DNA of 64,000 nucleotides from Neoarius graeffei (GCF_027579695.1 NC_083571.1:88400888-88464887), one strand, 5' to 3'; counted from the first letter of the stretch, positions 1 through 12,043 are shown. The notes: generated by a model from the sequence alone, not told the origin. A program made the numbers and translations.

Positions 1-240
1 TGCAATGTGAAGAAGGATCAGTGGGTTTATGTCAGTAAATGGTGGTGGAGGCAGATGTGAGTGCAGAAGAGTTTATTAATAGCATGCAGGCAAATAATCC
101 AGTTCGGCAGACAGAAATCATTAATGATGGACAGGCAAAAGGTTGAGCGAGGCACAAGCAGATTAGCAAAGGCACAGGCAAAACCAGAATCAAAACGCAC
201 AAAACTAGAGTCCAGAACCAGAACAACAATGAAAACAAAC
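1..240 (-). mobile_element. LTR-like remnant, 3' part
   Basis: Read on the minus strand, this stretch is a run of pyrimidine-rich GCCTGTGCC/TTTGCC motifs followed by a polyadenylation signal (AATAAA, complement at 72-77) and a short C-rich tail. That layout resembles the 3' half of fish gypsy-type LTRs and resembles the stretch at 44010-44290. No internal retroelement coding region is adjacent. It could be a solo LTR cut by the window start. The class is inferred from composition and layout only. Confidence 0.3.
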
Positions 241-248
241 AGAGGTGG

Positions 249-363
249 GTTTCCCAAAAGCCTCTTAAGGTTAAGAGCATCTTAACTAGGCAAGAGAGTG
301 TTCATTGTGCTGCTCGCTCTACCATTTAATGATGATCTTTGTGCTACAATGCTTTTGGGAAAC
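249..363. mobile_element. short MITE with 13-bp terminal inverted repeats
   Basis: The ends are GTTTCCCAAAAGC and its exact complement GCTTTTGGGAAAC, about 115 bp apart, with no coding capacity between them. This is a small non-autonomous DNA element. The superfamily is not assigned because no clear target duplication is visible. Confidence 0.5.
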
Positions 364-627
364 TCAGCACAGCTTGGTAAGGGTCACAGTCAACACAATA
401 CTTTGCACTGTGCATGAGCTGTCAGCATCCTTTTAAGCACATGCTGATTGTGCTTTAATCCAGGACAGATGCTAGCCATTAGTCTTAGAGGCACGTGCTG
501 GAAGTTCGGTGCATGTGCAAATGCGCATGGATGTGACAGTTTACCATATGCATAAATATGATCTTGACATTTTCTTGGCAACAAGATGCTCAAGTGAATC
601 TATATTAAGTATTTAAAAATGATTATA

Positions 628-994
628 GGGTGGCACGGTGGTGTAGTGGTTAGCGCTGTTGCCTCACAGCAAGAAGGTCTGGGTTCGAGCCCCGTGGCTG
701 GTGAGGGCCTTTCTGTGTGGAGTTTGCATGTTCTCCCCGTGCCCACGTGGGTTTCTTCCGGGTGCTCCGGTTTCCCCCAAAGACATGCAGGTTAGGTTAA
801 TTGGTGGCTCTAAATTGACCGTAGGTGTGAATATTTTGTTTGTTTCTGTGTCGGCCCTGCGATAACCTGGCGACTTGTCCAGGGCGTACCCTGCCTCTCG
901 CCCATAGTCAGCTGGGATAGGCTCCAGCTTGCCTGCGACCCTGTAGAACAGGAAAAGTGGCTACAGATAATGGATGGATGGATGGATGGATGGA
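628..994 (+). mobile_element. tRNA-Val-derived SINE, GGAT-tail form
   Basis: The head holds an A box (GGTGTAGTGGTTAGC) and a B box (GGTTCGAGCC) with the spacing of an RNA polymerase III promoter. Around them the match is to tRNA-Val, with CAC at the anticodon position. The body is the shared 'TGTGGAGTTTGCATGTTCTCC' to 'GGATAGGCTCCAGC' region (described, not quoted in full), and the 3' end is a (TGGA)n tail. It is transcriptionally a SINE, not a tRNA gene. Confidence 0.85.
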
Positions 995-2532
995 TATATA
1001 AACAGCATCTCAAAAAGGGAGCACTGCAACCCCCCAAAAAAAGCTTGTATTCTTATAAAAATTTATTTAGTATGTATAGTCTTAATACTATAAATTGTGC
1101 TATTCTGTACATTAACATCTCATTAACTGTTTTTTGACAGCTCCTTTAATTTTTATTTCTTCTTCTTCCTCCAGCAAAGCTAGATGTTTGTATGCACAAA
1201 ATACTGTGTAATGCACTGTTGTCAACTGGTTTTGCTAACAATGGCTACGATGGCTAATGGCACAACAACGGTTTTCCTGGAGGCGTCCATCTCTTGAAGG
1301 TTTTCTGACTTGTACTGGAACTTGGGTGTGATGCTATTCCCAGCTCCGACTTCTGAGGTAAATAGAACAGAGCATTAATATTTAGGTACACTACAAGAGT
1401 TACAAGATCATTGCCACAAAGGCACTGGCCCAGCTACAATCCCCAGAATCCCCACTGACATGTAACTATTAGGGCCCAACTACACCACACCAGCTGTCAG
1501 CCAGTTAACTGGGTGTGTTGTTGACCATCAGTGGATGAAAGTTGTTTGTAGTTTTTGAGGTCTGCATTGTTGGCACTTGCCATTGCTACTTAGTGGCAAA
1601 TCAGCATTGGAGGCTGGGTGGAAGAAAAGGTTTTCTACTTGGCTGTTCACCCTCGCAAATCACTGCAGCATAAACAAAATTGGACTGAGCAAAGCAAGGG
1701 AACAACATTTTAAGGGTGGCACACACAAATTATTTGAGTAAATACCGATTACTGGCACTTCCTGTTATGGAGAGTTATTTCCTTTTTTCCAGGTGGAGAA
1801 TGTGAGTGTGTACTAAGTGCTGGCTTTGGCTTTTCCATCTGTCCAGACTGTTAAAGTGCACATCCTCACAGAAAATATAAAGGCAATGCTGCATGAGAAT
1901 TGCTATATATGGCCCAGTAAACTCCAGCACAGACCACTTAATTAGGTCCACATTTTCCCAGATTTGCCCATTTATATGCAGGGCACTTAGATATAATCAT
2001 CAGTCTGCCTTTGTTGGCACAGGGCCTGTACCAATCTTTGCCAAGAAAAGCAGTATACCTTTTGGATTACTTGGTAGACAGCATAGTATTGGATTATCTG
2101 TTGTCGGCCTAAAAAAAGCTAGATTTCATAGTGATCACAAACAATAAATGTAGAACAGGGAAGTCTTAGTCAAATATTTTAAAATGAAATATTTTCAAGT
2201 AGCTGCTTTGAAGTAGTAGTTCTCTTTAAATAGATTAAATTTCAGAGTGTAATCCTTCAGGCATTCTGGGAAATGGTAGATTTTGTTTGTGCAGCTATTT
2301 CTTCTTCCTTCTAAACTTGGCCCATGAGAGAGTAGGTCAAAGTTAAGGATGAAATAGACAGACAGGGAAATTGGAGGAGGGGAGCAAATTTGTGTAACAT
2401 TATATCATATGATATTAAGACTTCTCAGTTATTTGAAAGGCTATGTACAGCAACTTCCTGTTTAAAAAGTCCAACATGTATACAGTTAAATTCCTGGCAT
2501 GTTTGAGCTGTCTTCATAGAATTACTCCTGGC
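995..2532. other. no gene recognised
   Basis: No ORF longer than about 84 codons, no recognisable protein similarity and no clear terminal repeats were seen. It is AT-rich intergenic sequence. Confidence 0.5.
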
Positions 2533-2909
2533 TAGTTTTAGTGTCTGGGCCGCCCGGTGGTGTAGTGGTTCGCACTGTCTCCTCACAGCAAGAAGGCTCT
2601 GGGTTCAAGCCCAGTGGCTGACAGGGGCCTTTCTGTGTGGAGTTTGCATGTTCTCCCTGTGTTTGTGCGGGTGTGCTCCGGTTTCCCCCACAGTCCAAAG
2701 ACATGCAGGCTAATTGGTGGCTCTAAATTGACTGTGAGTGTGAATGGTTGTTTGTCTGTGTGTGTCAGCCCTGCGATGATCTGGTGACTTGTCCAGGGTG
2801 TACCCTGCCTTTTGCCCATAGTTAGCTGGGATAGGCTCCAGCTTGCCCACAACCCTGCACAGAATAAGCGGTGATGGATAATAGATGGATGAATGGATAG
2901 TTTTAGTGT
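2533..2909 (+). mobile_element. SINE with 12-bp target duplication
   Basis: The tRNA-Val-like SINE body runs from 2545 to 2897. It is flanked by direct repeats TAGTTTTAGTGT at 2533-2544 and 2898-2909. The duplication shows target-primed insertion. The tail is GATGGATGAATGGA. Confidence 0.9.
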
Positions 2910-3158
2910 ATATGGCATGACTTCTCAACTGCAAACCCATTGAACTCATGCCCTGCCCAGTTTTCATGTTTTTCTTGCTCTAACACACCTGATCCAGCTT
3001 ATCAGCTAATTATTGAGCTCATTGTGAGATGGATCAGGTGTGTTGGGAACAGGGACAACTTGAAACAATTACACAGCCAGAGGGGATTTTACTTGTATAA
3101 TGCTTCAGTACCTATGCTTAAGTAAATATATGCACAAGTAAGTACTTGTGTGGAGTCA

Positions 3159-3160
<2 letters not shown>

Positions 3161-3193
<33 letters not shown>

Positions 3194-3211
3194 CATGTGT
3201 GTGAGAGAGAG
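3161..3211. repeat. (GT)n microsatellite
   Basis: An alternating GT run passes into GCGCGCAC and GAGAGA at its 3' side. Confidence 0.9.
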
Positions 3212-3743
3212 ATGAGGTAATGGTTAGTTGAAGCTCTTATCAGATGGAGAAGGGGGGTGAGATGCATTTCCTCCTGAATTCTGAACCGTGGTGCCACAAA
3301 AGCCTCTTTGTCAGAGCTGTTTCTCCATCACCGTGCTGCACAGTGGATTCAGCCAGACTCCTGACCCTCTCATCCTTTCCTTCTTTTTCTCTCCTCCCGC
3401 CAGGGAGAAACCAATTAGTGACAATACAAGTAGGTTAGGCTGCCCATTCAGAGCGAGCATTATTGCACACAATGCCAAGAGGATTGTAAACTAACAATAG
3501 AACTCATAGGCCAGTGCTAGAGTGTCATTGACATTGTTGGACTAAACCAAGAGAGCCATTTAGTTCCTGTAGAGCGAGAGGAGACACCTGAGCTCCCACT
3601 GTGTCTAAGTATGTATGTGTGTATGTGTGTGTGTGAGATGGACAGACAGAAGGGGAAAGAGACCTGAGAATGAAACGTTTGTATTTCATGGCAGAGATGC
3701 TCTTTCTCTAATATCATTCCATTACAGTTTCCATCAAGGGCTG

Positions 3744-3745
<2 letters not shown>

Positions 3746-3799
<54 letters not shown>
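3746..3799. repeat. (CA)n microsatellite
   Basis: An uninterrupted CA run of about 27 units. It produces spurious Cys-Val or His-Thr reading frames on the two strands. Confidence 0.95.
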
Positions 3800-3800
<1 letters not shown>

Positions 3801-4184
3801 TGTTCAGTGCTCCAAATACGGATGGGAAAGGGATGATGTAATATTCCCAGTCTGCAGGTCAGAGGTGAGAGGTTATTTGAGTCCACACTTAAAGGGCCAA
3901 ATCTAATGGTATTGTCTGGGGTCTTGGCCTATGACCCAAGGGTCAGTGGTTCACTTTCTATTTAGTTTTAATATCACACTCTTGATCTGTCTCTGTCATG
4001 CATAATAACCTGTGTCATGTCAAGCTAAACCATTCTTTACTTCATGATTACCAAAATAAAATAATAATCAGATATATTTTCAGGCAGAACTTCAGAAAGG
4101 TCTGATATTCAGTGATGAGGTAAACAAATAATAAATAATAATAGGCCAAAAAAAAATCACACAGCAAAATGTGGCACGCACTGT

Positions 4185-4285
4185 GCTGTGTTTGTTTCTC
4201 TAACCCAGTGTTCCCAGGATAGGTTCCAGATCCATTACAATCCTGACCAGGATAAAGCAGTTACTGGGGATGAATGAATGAAAAG
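4185..4285 (+). repeat. dispersed repeat fragment ending in ATGAATGAATG
   Basis: This piece reads as 'CCCAGGATAGGTTCCAG...' followed by 'CCAGGATAAAGCAG' and a GAATGAATG tail. The same family occurs in reverse at 28631-28790, and its tail alone at about 5278-5320. It resembles the common fish repeat with a GGATAAAGCAGTTACTG end. It is truncated. Confidence 0.5.
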
Positions 4286-4308
4286 TGTTGTAACTGTGCT
4301 GGCATGAC

Positions 4309-4800
4309 ACTCACTGGTCACTTTATTAGGAGCATCCTCACACCTGCAGTTTTATGTGGTTATCTAATCGGCCAATCCCTTGACAGCAGCACAGTGCATA
4401 AAATCATACAGATACAAATCAAGAGCTTCAGTTAATGTTCACTTCAAACATCAGAATGGGAAAAATTGTGACCTCAAAGTGTGACTTTCACTATGGCGTG
4501 GGTGTTGGTGCCAGATGGACTGATTTGAGTATTTCAGAAACTGCTGATCTCCTGGGGTTTTCACACACAACAGTCTCGAAAGTTTACACAGAATGGTGTG
4601 AAAAACAAAAAACATTGAGTGAGTGACAGGTCTGTGGGTGGAAACAAATGCCTTGTTTATAAGAGACATCAGAGGAAGATGGCCAGATTGGTTTGAGCTG
4701 CCAGGAAGGATATAATAACTCATGTAATCACTCTTTACAACCGTGGTGAGCAGAAAAGCATCTCAGCATGCAACAGCAAAAGACCACATTGGGTTCCACT
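4309..4800 (+). mobile_element. Tc1-like transposon, 5' remnant
   Basis: The left end begins CACTGGTCACTTTATTAG, as in a common fish Tc1 family. An ORF from 4453 to 4626 encodes a paired-like helix-turn-helix (ISETADLLGFSHTTVSKVY, then EWCEKQK). After a stop the frame continues in pieces (RWPDWF, NRGEQKSISACN). The catalytic domain and right end are missing, so the element is dead. Confidence 0.75.
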
Positions 4801-5929
4801 CCTGCAGCCAAGAACAGGAATCTTAGAATCAAGAACAAGTTCCTATTAAAGTGGCTGGTGAGTGAAGAGTGTTGCTTTGTAGTGCCTACTAAAAAGAGCC
4901 TTAGGTATAAAAGTGCACATCTGTGTGTTTGTTTGTGCATGTGGGTGCATGCGAGACATGAGAGAATGGATGGTTACTCTTACAAATAAATAGTCCACAA
5001 TGCCCATGAAAGTGCTGCCATTAACAGTGACTCTTAAGCTATTTATAAAACCCCCAAATGACTTTAGGCTTTTTTCTCTCAAAAGAGCTCTTTTTTTTAA
5101 CAAACACACATATACACACTCTCCTTTCTTTCTCTTTCCCCTTTTCCCTGCCACCCCCCAGCAGTCAAGATTACCTTTACATAATGTATATACGTAGTTT
5201 GCATTATCTAACCTTGATACAGACCTACAGTAAAAATATATGTGTTTAATTAAATATAAAATATACTAAACTTTGTCTGACCTGGATAAAGTGAATACTG
5301 AAGATAAATGAATGAATGTGTGAGGTCGTCATTTGTAATGGGATGTGCAGAGGGAAAAGGAGTACATTTGTCACTTGTAAGTTATTAGCATGTTTGTAAA
5401 TGTTAAAAGCACAGTAGAGCTTACACGTTAATACATTTTAACATCTGTTTACATTCAATATTCTGCTCATACATTGTTTTTAAACCAGTGATAGCTATAT
5501 TGGTGTTGCCTTAATTCGAAAACACTTTAAAGAGTGGGAGCTCCTGGCCATGGGAGCGTTTCTACTCACCACCGGGGGCAGGTATTTTCAATATTGGGTG
5601 GGGTTTGTGTCTTTTTCCTTTGTTCACCTACCCATTCATGCATCTGGCTAGTCATGAGGATTTACTACAAAGCACGTGTTCAAATAATTGTTAAACCTAA
5701 ATTATGTGTTTTCTATTCAAGTGCATTGAAAATTGCACTTGCAGTTTGGAAACAGCTTTTTTATGCTTTGGGAAATATATTGTTTATTATTATTGTTGTT
5801 GTTTTAATATACAGTATACCTTGTGTGTTGGTGGCTATGTCACAGGGTGTGTGTGATGTATAAGTGTGGTAGAAGTAGAGTAGTTTGTAGTTTTGCTTGT
5901 AACTATCTAATTTCAGATACTGCCACTGG
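4801..5929. other. no gene recognised
   Basis: AT-rich sequence with only short chance ORFs. A CT-rich stretch lies near 5120-5150. No repeat termini were recognised apart from the small tail near 5278-5320. Confidence 0.4.
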
Positions 5930-6404
5930 CTAGCCTTTGGTGAAAAAGAGAGCCAAGTGGGTAAGCCTCTCTCTACCAGTACATAGCCTCTTCACCACCA
6001 AGACTCTCATAGTGCCTCCTTGTGGCAACACACAGTGACTGGGCATCCTACGACCCCAGGCTAAACTGTGAGGGATCTCAGAGCAGCAAGGGCCCCAGAG
6101 ATGCAGTGTGCAGGCCCACCGGCGTGTGGACATGCCCTGGTGCTGCACCAGCCTTGCCCCAGCCATGGGTTAAAATGCCGGGCAGATGGAGCTCATAGCC
6201 TTGGGCGGCAGTCCATCTAAGAGAAGGGAAACTCTGATGTCAAACCCGGGTAGACAGGGCTCGTTAACTTTGGCAAGTCACCAGTCTATGGGAAGGAAAA
6301 CCTTACACAAATGACCCTGGTCCTCCAGGTTGGGGGTTGGGCATAGGGCCAACAACCACACCCCATAAAAAGGCACATTACAGAAATGCCACAGTATACC
6401 TTAT
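5930..6404 (+). mobile_element. possible LINE leader fragment
   Basis: This GC-richer stretch (phrases such as TGGTGCTGCACCAGCC and CTTGGGCGGCAGTCC) contrasts with its AT-rich neighbours. It resembles the untranslated leaders of fish LINEs, judged from memory. It is broken at 6405 by a SINE. No coding frame is preserved. Confidence 0.25.
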
Positions 6405-6801
6405 GAAGAATAAAAGAAGAACAACAACTTTATTCATTACACATACACTTATGAAATTCCTCTCTGCATTTAACCCACCTGAAGCAGTGAACACATGCAT
6501 GTATGTGAGCAATGAGCACACACATACCCAGAGCAGTGGGCAGCCATGCTAACAGTGCCCAGGGAGCAGTTGGAGGTTAGGTGCCTCGCTCAAGGGCACC
6601 TCAGACTAAGGCTGCCCCATGTTAACCTAACCGCATGTCTTTGAACTGTAGGGGAAACCGGAGCACCCAGAGGAAACCCACGCAGACACAGGGAGAACAT
6701 GCAAACTCCACAGAGAAAGGCCCCCATCAGCCAGTGGGCTCAAAACCAGAACCTTCTTTCTGTGAGGTGGCAGTGCTAACCACTACACCACCGTGCCGCC
6801 T
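6405..6801 (-). mobile_element. SINE, TTC-tail form (reverse)
   Basis: Read on the minus strand it has the tRNA-Val-like head (CCGTGCCGCC complement at 6793-6801) and the shared body. It then has a different 3' half (GGTTAACATGGGGCAGCC, later CAGGTGGGTTAAATGCAGAG) and ends in a TTCTTC-like tail at 6405-6420. Confidence 0.85.
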
Positions 6802-6835
6802 TAATACTATTTTTGTACAATTAAAGTATAGAAAA

Positions 6836-7470
6836 GGCAGTGGTTAGCACTGTCACCTCATAGCAAGAAGGTTCTAGGTTCAAGCCTGGTGCTTGACTGG
6901 GGACTTTCTGTTACCCCTTTTCAACCAACAGGGAATGGATTCCATTCTTGTTCATGCACCGAATTTTGAACCGTTCAGAGCATTTCACCCAAAAATAACT
7001 TGGTTTGGAGCCTGAAAAGTTGGTTCCCGACTGGAATCAAAATATAGCTGGTTTTTCCAGCATGAACCGTAATGACATCAGTGGGCATGTTATTAGTTTG
7101 GAAAGGAAGCAAAGCGCAGGAATGGAAAATGCAATGAGAAAAAATGGAATGAAAACAAAAATCTGTAGTAACAGAACAAAAGCTCACAGATAATCAATGT
7201 GCTTTGCCATCTTGCGACTACAGTTTACTCCCATTGTGCACTGTGCAACACCCTCTGCTCATGACACATCCTTGATTACAATGGTTCTGCTCAAAACTGG
7301 TGAAAAATGTGGGCTGGTTTGCTAGCTGGTAACAAGGTTCAAAGAATTCTGAATGGAACCGGTTCAAGACCCCATTCCCTGTTGATTGAAAAGGGGTATG
7401 TGAGGAGTTTGCATGTTCTCCCCGTGCTTGCATAGGTTTCCTCCAGGTGCTATGGTTTCCTCATTCTGTG
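6836..7470 (+). mobile_element. SINE split by a MITE
   Basis: The head is at 6836-6911 (AGTGGTTAGCACTGTC, GGTTCAAGCC). The body resumes at 7399 (GTGAGGAGTTTGCATG) and fades by about 7470. The interrupting element is listed separately. Confidence 0.75.
6912..7398. mobile_element. 487-bp MITE inside a SINE
   Basis: The termini are TACCCCTTTTCAACCAACAG and, at the right end, the complement of TACCCCTTTTCAATCAACAG, one mismatch in 20. The flanks repeat TGT (6909-6911 and 7399-7401), which suggests a 3-bp duplication. No transposase is encoded. A PIF/Harbinger-type origin fits a 3-bp duplication but is not shown. Confidence 0.7.
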
Positions 7471-8221
7471 CTATGCTTTCAATCGATCCCTTTCTTTCAC
7501 ATATTCACACATTTCTCCAATCATCTCTGATACTGTCTCTCTCTTTCCTTCTCGCCATCTGTTTAATTTGTTCTTTCACCTCCCCCGTTCATTCCTTGAC
7601 CTTGAATCACTGGAATCTGGGTTAGAACAAGCAACTGCTCTGGATCGCATGCCAATTTGACCACAGATTTTCCTCCGAGCTGCATTCAACAGTAACTATA
7701 TACAACCATATTCACTTCATAACAACTAGCAGACATCAGTATGTTGTTCATAACTGATGCCTTATTTGAGCAATGATGCACAAAGCTAAAAATAAATGGA
7801 AATTCTAGCAGAAGCTACAGTATTTAAACCATTCTCCAAGTCTTGTGATGGTCCCATCATCATTGTGATATTGTGTCTGCTTACTATGATCAACATGGTA
7901 TTTACAGTTTGCATGCTTAATATATCTCACTGCTAAATGCAAGCTGAATCAAGTAAAACCCAGTGTAAGCCTTAATAACTTTTCCATAGCAACATAGACA
8001 AACTATGCCACATTTACATTGTCCTGAGGTTAGTTAATTCTATAGACTGTCAGTATCAGTTAAATGCATGACATACCAATTCTCTGTCAGGACAAAGAGA
8101 GATAAAGCCAACAATATGGGAGATTGGATACTTGTATCATTTTTGCTGGACCTTTTTCAGTGTAAGCTTTTAGGGCAATAGTAAATATCCTTACTTATGG
8201 CTGTCCATCGAAAATTCGACG
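7471..8221. other. no gene recognised
   Basis: AT-rich sequence without recognised repeats or coding similarity. Confidence 0.4.
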
Positions 8222-8680
8222 ATGACAGGGTCCTCCTCTTCATTGTGTTCTTTGCTTTCCCAGGTCTTGCTGTTGTTGCTGTTGGGGTTGTTGCTGTCTT
8301 TCATGCACTTGTTCATGAGAGAGAAGCCCAATCCTGGACTGGCAGATCCTAGGGCAATGACGACAGGTGAAGGGACCAGGCGAGGGAGCAGAGGGAAGGA
8401 ATTGACGAAGGTGTCGCTGGGCCTGTTTCTCCTCCCTCAGTCTGGTCCATTCTTCCTTGAAGTGGCAGACTCCCTGGGACACAGTCCACCTCCAGTTCAC
8501 GCGGTCCTCAGTGAGGATCTCAAGGTCGGCAGGAGGGATGTTGCAGGACTGCAGGGATTGCTTCAAGAAGCCCTTCCACGCTTCTTGGGTCCTCTATGGG
8601 AGCGAGTCTCTTCTGTAAGTTCTCTGTAGAGAACCATCCGAGGCATTTAGTTGGGGGCCATTCAGATGACACGTCTGGTC
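8222..8680 (-). pseudogene. LINE ORF2 C-terminus, decayed
   Basis: On the minus strand the frame reads MVLYRELTEETR, then FLKQSLQSCNIPPADLEI, TEDRVNWRWTV, and a C2H2-like finger (CRHCPRICQSRIGLLSHEQ then VH). This is the recurring C-terminal end of a fish LINE polyprotein, past the reverse transcriptase. A polyglutamine run (CAG/CAA repeats, plus-strand complement near 8265-8300) follows. Nothing of the RT core remains here. The clade is not assigned. Confidence 0.6.
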
Positions 8681-9595
8681 CATCAGAGGGGATGATGGAA
8701 GATCATGGACTCCATGCTTGTGGAGTTAGCCTTGCTGAGGATCTGCATTTGGGGGATCCTGTCATCCCAAGTTACTCCGAGGATGCATTAGAGGCAACAC
8801 ATATGGAAGGCCAAAGAGAGACAGATGAAGGGGAGAGGACATAGCCTGCACAAGGATTTGTTGTTAGTGGTGGTGATGAGGGTGCGCAGTCCTCATCCAC
8901 ACCACTTCACTCCCCACTGGGGATCCAGGTGGCAAGCAAGGAAGCAGGACGACCAGGGCCAATGGGGAGCTGCACCTCTGATAATAGTTCCCAGGAGGAT
9001 GGGGATATGTGCCTGCATTGGCCACAGGAATTGCCAGCGCATTTGGACTGCCTGGCTTTCAGCCTGTGTTCACCCTTTCACCAGTGATTCCAGGAATCAC
9101 CCCCTTGCGGGCATTAAGGTCACAGGACTCTGAATTCAGAAGGGAGTAAATAGATATTACACACTCCTTTGAGACTTTATCACACCCTGCACAAGTACCC
9201 TGCCTGCATAATATAACAAGCTCAGCGCACATAGCAAGACTTATTGAGTCTTAGCCATGGCTAATGAACATGACATAGGTGTGATCTGATTCTGATATCA
9301 CCACAAAGTCCTGGCTCAAATGTTCAAAGTGGCTACTTCAAGACAAAAACAAAAAATTGTCTCATTGATTCGCGTATGGCACAAAGGCTAGCCCATATGA
9401 TCTAATCCCACAGAAGAGCACAAACTGCTTGAATAAGTTAATACTGGCTAAAACAGAAAGGTACCAAAAGTGCACCTACCAAAACACCCTTCTGTTTTAG
9501 TCAGCATTAACATTTTCAACAGTTTGTGCTGCAGTAGCTCTTCTGTGGGATTGGGCATTATGGGCTAGCCTTCATGTCACATGTGGATCAGTGAG
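8681..9595. other. no clear feature
   Basis: 8681-9130 may be the upstream remainder of the neighbouring LINE: it is GC-richer and has no stop-free frame of note. 9130-9595 shows nothing recognisable. Confidence 0.3.
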
Positions 9596-9935
9596 TCTTC
9601 GACACCCATGACCCTGTCACCAGTTCACCAGTTGTCCTTCCTTGAACCACTTTTGATAGGTACTAACCACTGCATACTGGGAACACCCCACAAGATGTGC
9701 CATTTTGGAGATGCTCAGACCCAGTCGTCTTGCCATCACAATTCTGCTCTTGTCAAAGTCGCTCAGATCCTTATGTTTGCCCATTGTTCCTGCTTCCAAC
9801 ATATCAACTTCAAGAACTGAATTTTCTCTTGCTTCCTAATATATATCCCACCCCTTAATAGGTGCCAATGTAATAAGATAATCAATGTTATTCACTTCAC
9901 CTGTCAGTAGTCATAATGTTATGGCTGATTGGTAT
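9596..9935 (-). mobile_element. Tc1-like transposon, 5' remnant
   Basis: The minus frame 9617-9802 encodes a 61-residue start of a Tc1-like transposase: [20 protein letters not shown], then [20 protein letters not shown] and [12 protein letters not shown]. This is the first helix-turn-helix of the DNA-binding domain. The rest of the transposase and the left end are absent. Confidence 0.75.
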
Positions 9936-10680
9936 ATACTCATGTTTGTCTTTCAACAAACTGAGAAACATCTCTGAATAGCTGTGTCTGTGTCAGTGCT
10001 GTTGCTCCCGTATCCGTGAGGCAGAATCTCCTCGGTGGCAGAGGTCTACATTCCTAGATCATACTTTGTCAAGTCAACTTTCTTCAGTACAAACAGATCC
10101 AAACCTATCAGTCTTTACACACTGAAGCAGGAGGGTGTATGTGTATAGAACCTTATTCCCTGATTAGGGAACTGTGAGGACAAACATTAATGGGGCCCTT
10201 TCTGGAATTGGCACTGAAAATGGATGATGATATCTTTTTCCTCTCCAATGCAAAAGAGGCCTGTCCAATTAGTATGCCACAAGGATATCTTCTTTCACTC
10301 TTAGCAAAACTGGCTAATGGGAATAACAGTCATCTAATTAGTGAAGGGATACAGCTGAGGCAATGAATGAATTCTAGTAAGAGGAGCCAGAATGACAGAA
10401 ATTGAATAGCAACATAAGCTAGCAAACACTGTAATTTGCATTGTAATCACACTGTAAAAAGTTTGTTGGACAATTACAGCAAATTTTGAAAGCATTTTAG
10501 GAACTTGTAACATTTTAGACAGCCACCAGTTGCTATTAGAAAGAACTGAGAATTCAGTGGTGCTTGGAACCGATAATAAATGAAATATTTTTCTTAAAAC
10601 TGATTCAGAAATCGCTGCAATGTCACAGGGTTTCTAACAGAACCTGAAACAGGGCTTTTAACACAACTGTTATCTAAATG
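9936..10680. other. no gene recognised
   Basis: AT-rich sequence with no recognised repeat ends or coding similarity. Confidence 0.4.
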
Positions 10681-10707
10681 AAAATAAATAAATACATAAA
10701 TAAATAA

Positions 10708-10755
<48 letters not shown>
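10681..10755. repeat. (AAAT)n then (AAT)n microsatellite
   Basis: About 16 AAT units follow an AAAT stretch. It directly abuts the truncated LINE body that starts at 10756. Confidence 0.95.
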
Positions 10756-10757
<2 letters not shown>

Positions 10758-10992
10758 CACTAGGGCAGTATCAGTAGTTAGATATAGGGCAGGAATTATA
10801 AAATGAACCAGGGAGGAGTTGGAAAATTTAGATCAAAAGTCAAGAAAGTTACTGACAGTGTACAGAGCGTTTCACCCTCAAGGAGATACTGACAGGCTTT
10901 ATGTGAAAATAAATGAAGGTGGCAGAGGTATGATAAGCGTGGTGGATTGTGTTGATGTGGAAGTAGGTAGTTTAAGATGGTATGTTGAAGAG

Positions 10993-12043
10993 GGGGGGCA
11001 CCACGATGGTGTAGTGGTTAGCACTGTTCCCTCACAGCGAGCCCAGCGGCTGACATGGGCCTTTGCCCATGTTTACATTAGACCGTATCAGCGGATCATC
11101 AGATTAATGTTTTTAAAATGATTAGTGTGCACACAACAACACCAATACACGATTTGCGTGCACACAGCAATACCAATACATGGATACGCTCGGCTCCGCA
11201 GGCATCCTGCGCTCCAAATCACTCCGCCCTGAACAGCGAGTGCCCTCTGGATGGTGCGCACTCCGGCCTTGCGCAGCTCACAGAGCACGCGAGTGAAGTG
11301 AACAAGCTGTGATTCGGGACTGAGCCGCTGTGTGTGTGATCCCAGCGCATATCACTTACCACTTGCAAGTGGAAGGATGGCAAGCCTAAAGACAATCATA
11401 ACTACACAATGGGCAGTATTTGCATCAGTATTTGCAGTATTTTCATACTTTTATACTCTTTAATGAAAGGTGATACAAGGCGGAAGTCCGCGCCGTTTTT
11501 CAGCAGTCGCGTCACATGACCAACGCCAGCGAATCAGGAAAGTGGATGTCACAGTGACGTTGTCCAATGAGACGCCAGCTAGAGCTCAGCACAGCGTATC
11601 CGCGTATTCTGAATGTTTACACAGCACCGGAGCTGACACGATCTGGATTGAATACGTGGACGCTGGCGGATTCCCGTTTCCCGGCGTTTCCAGGCGGTTT
11701 AATGTAAACGGACAGTGCATCCGCGAAGAAAACGAGACAGATACGGTCTAATGTAAACGTAGCCTTTGTGTGTGGAGTTTGCATGTTCTCTCCATGTCTG
11801 TGTGGGTTTCCTCTGAGTGCTCTCGTTTCCCCCACAGTCCACATGCAGGTTAGACTAATTGATAGCTCTAAATTGAATGTAGGTGTGAATGGTTGTTTGT
11901 CTCTGTGTCAGCCCTGTGATGACCTGGCAACTTCTCCAGTGTGTAGCGCGCCTCTCGCCCATAGTCAGCTGGGATAGGCTCCAGCTTGCCTGCGACCCTG
12001 TACAGGATAAGCAGCTACAGATAATGGATGGATGAATGGATGG
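10993..12043 (+). mobile_element. SINE inserted in the LINE
   Basis: Head at 10993-11058, body resuming at 11762, tail with GGATGGATG to 12043. It is flanked by ATGTTGAAGAG at 10982-10992 and 12044-12054, an 11-bp target duplication of LINE sequence. It is itself interrupted by a 0.7-kb element. Confidence 0.9.
11066..11761. mobile_element. 696-bp non-autonomous DNA element in the SINE
   Basis: The ends share GTTTACATTAGACCGTATC and its complement GATACGGTCTAATGTAAAC. It is flanked by GCCTTTG at 11059-11065 and 11762-11768, a 7-bp repeat (8 bp with one mismatch). The interior is GC-rich with a 93-codon chance ORF (11470-11751) that I do not recognise. The TSD length points to a hAT-like element, but the terminal bases are not classical. 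Confidence 0.65.

Noticed and set aside
640..700. tRNA gene in the SINE head
   Set aside because: A and B boxes are present but the cloverleaf is incomplete (acceptor stem does not close) and it is followed by a SINE body; same for the other copies.
8222..8629. 135-codon plus-strand ORF with a hydrophobic leucine-rich start
   Set aside because: It is the opposite strand of the LINE C-terminal frame; the leucine run is the reverse of a CAG/CAA stretch.
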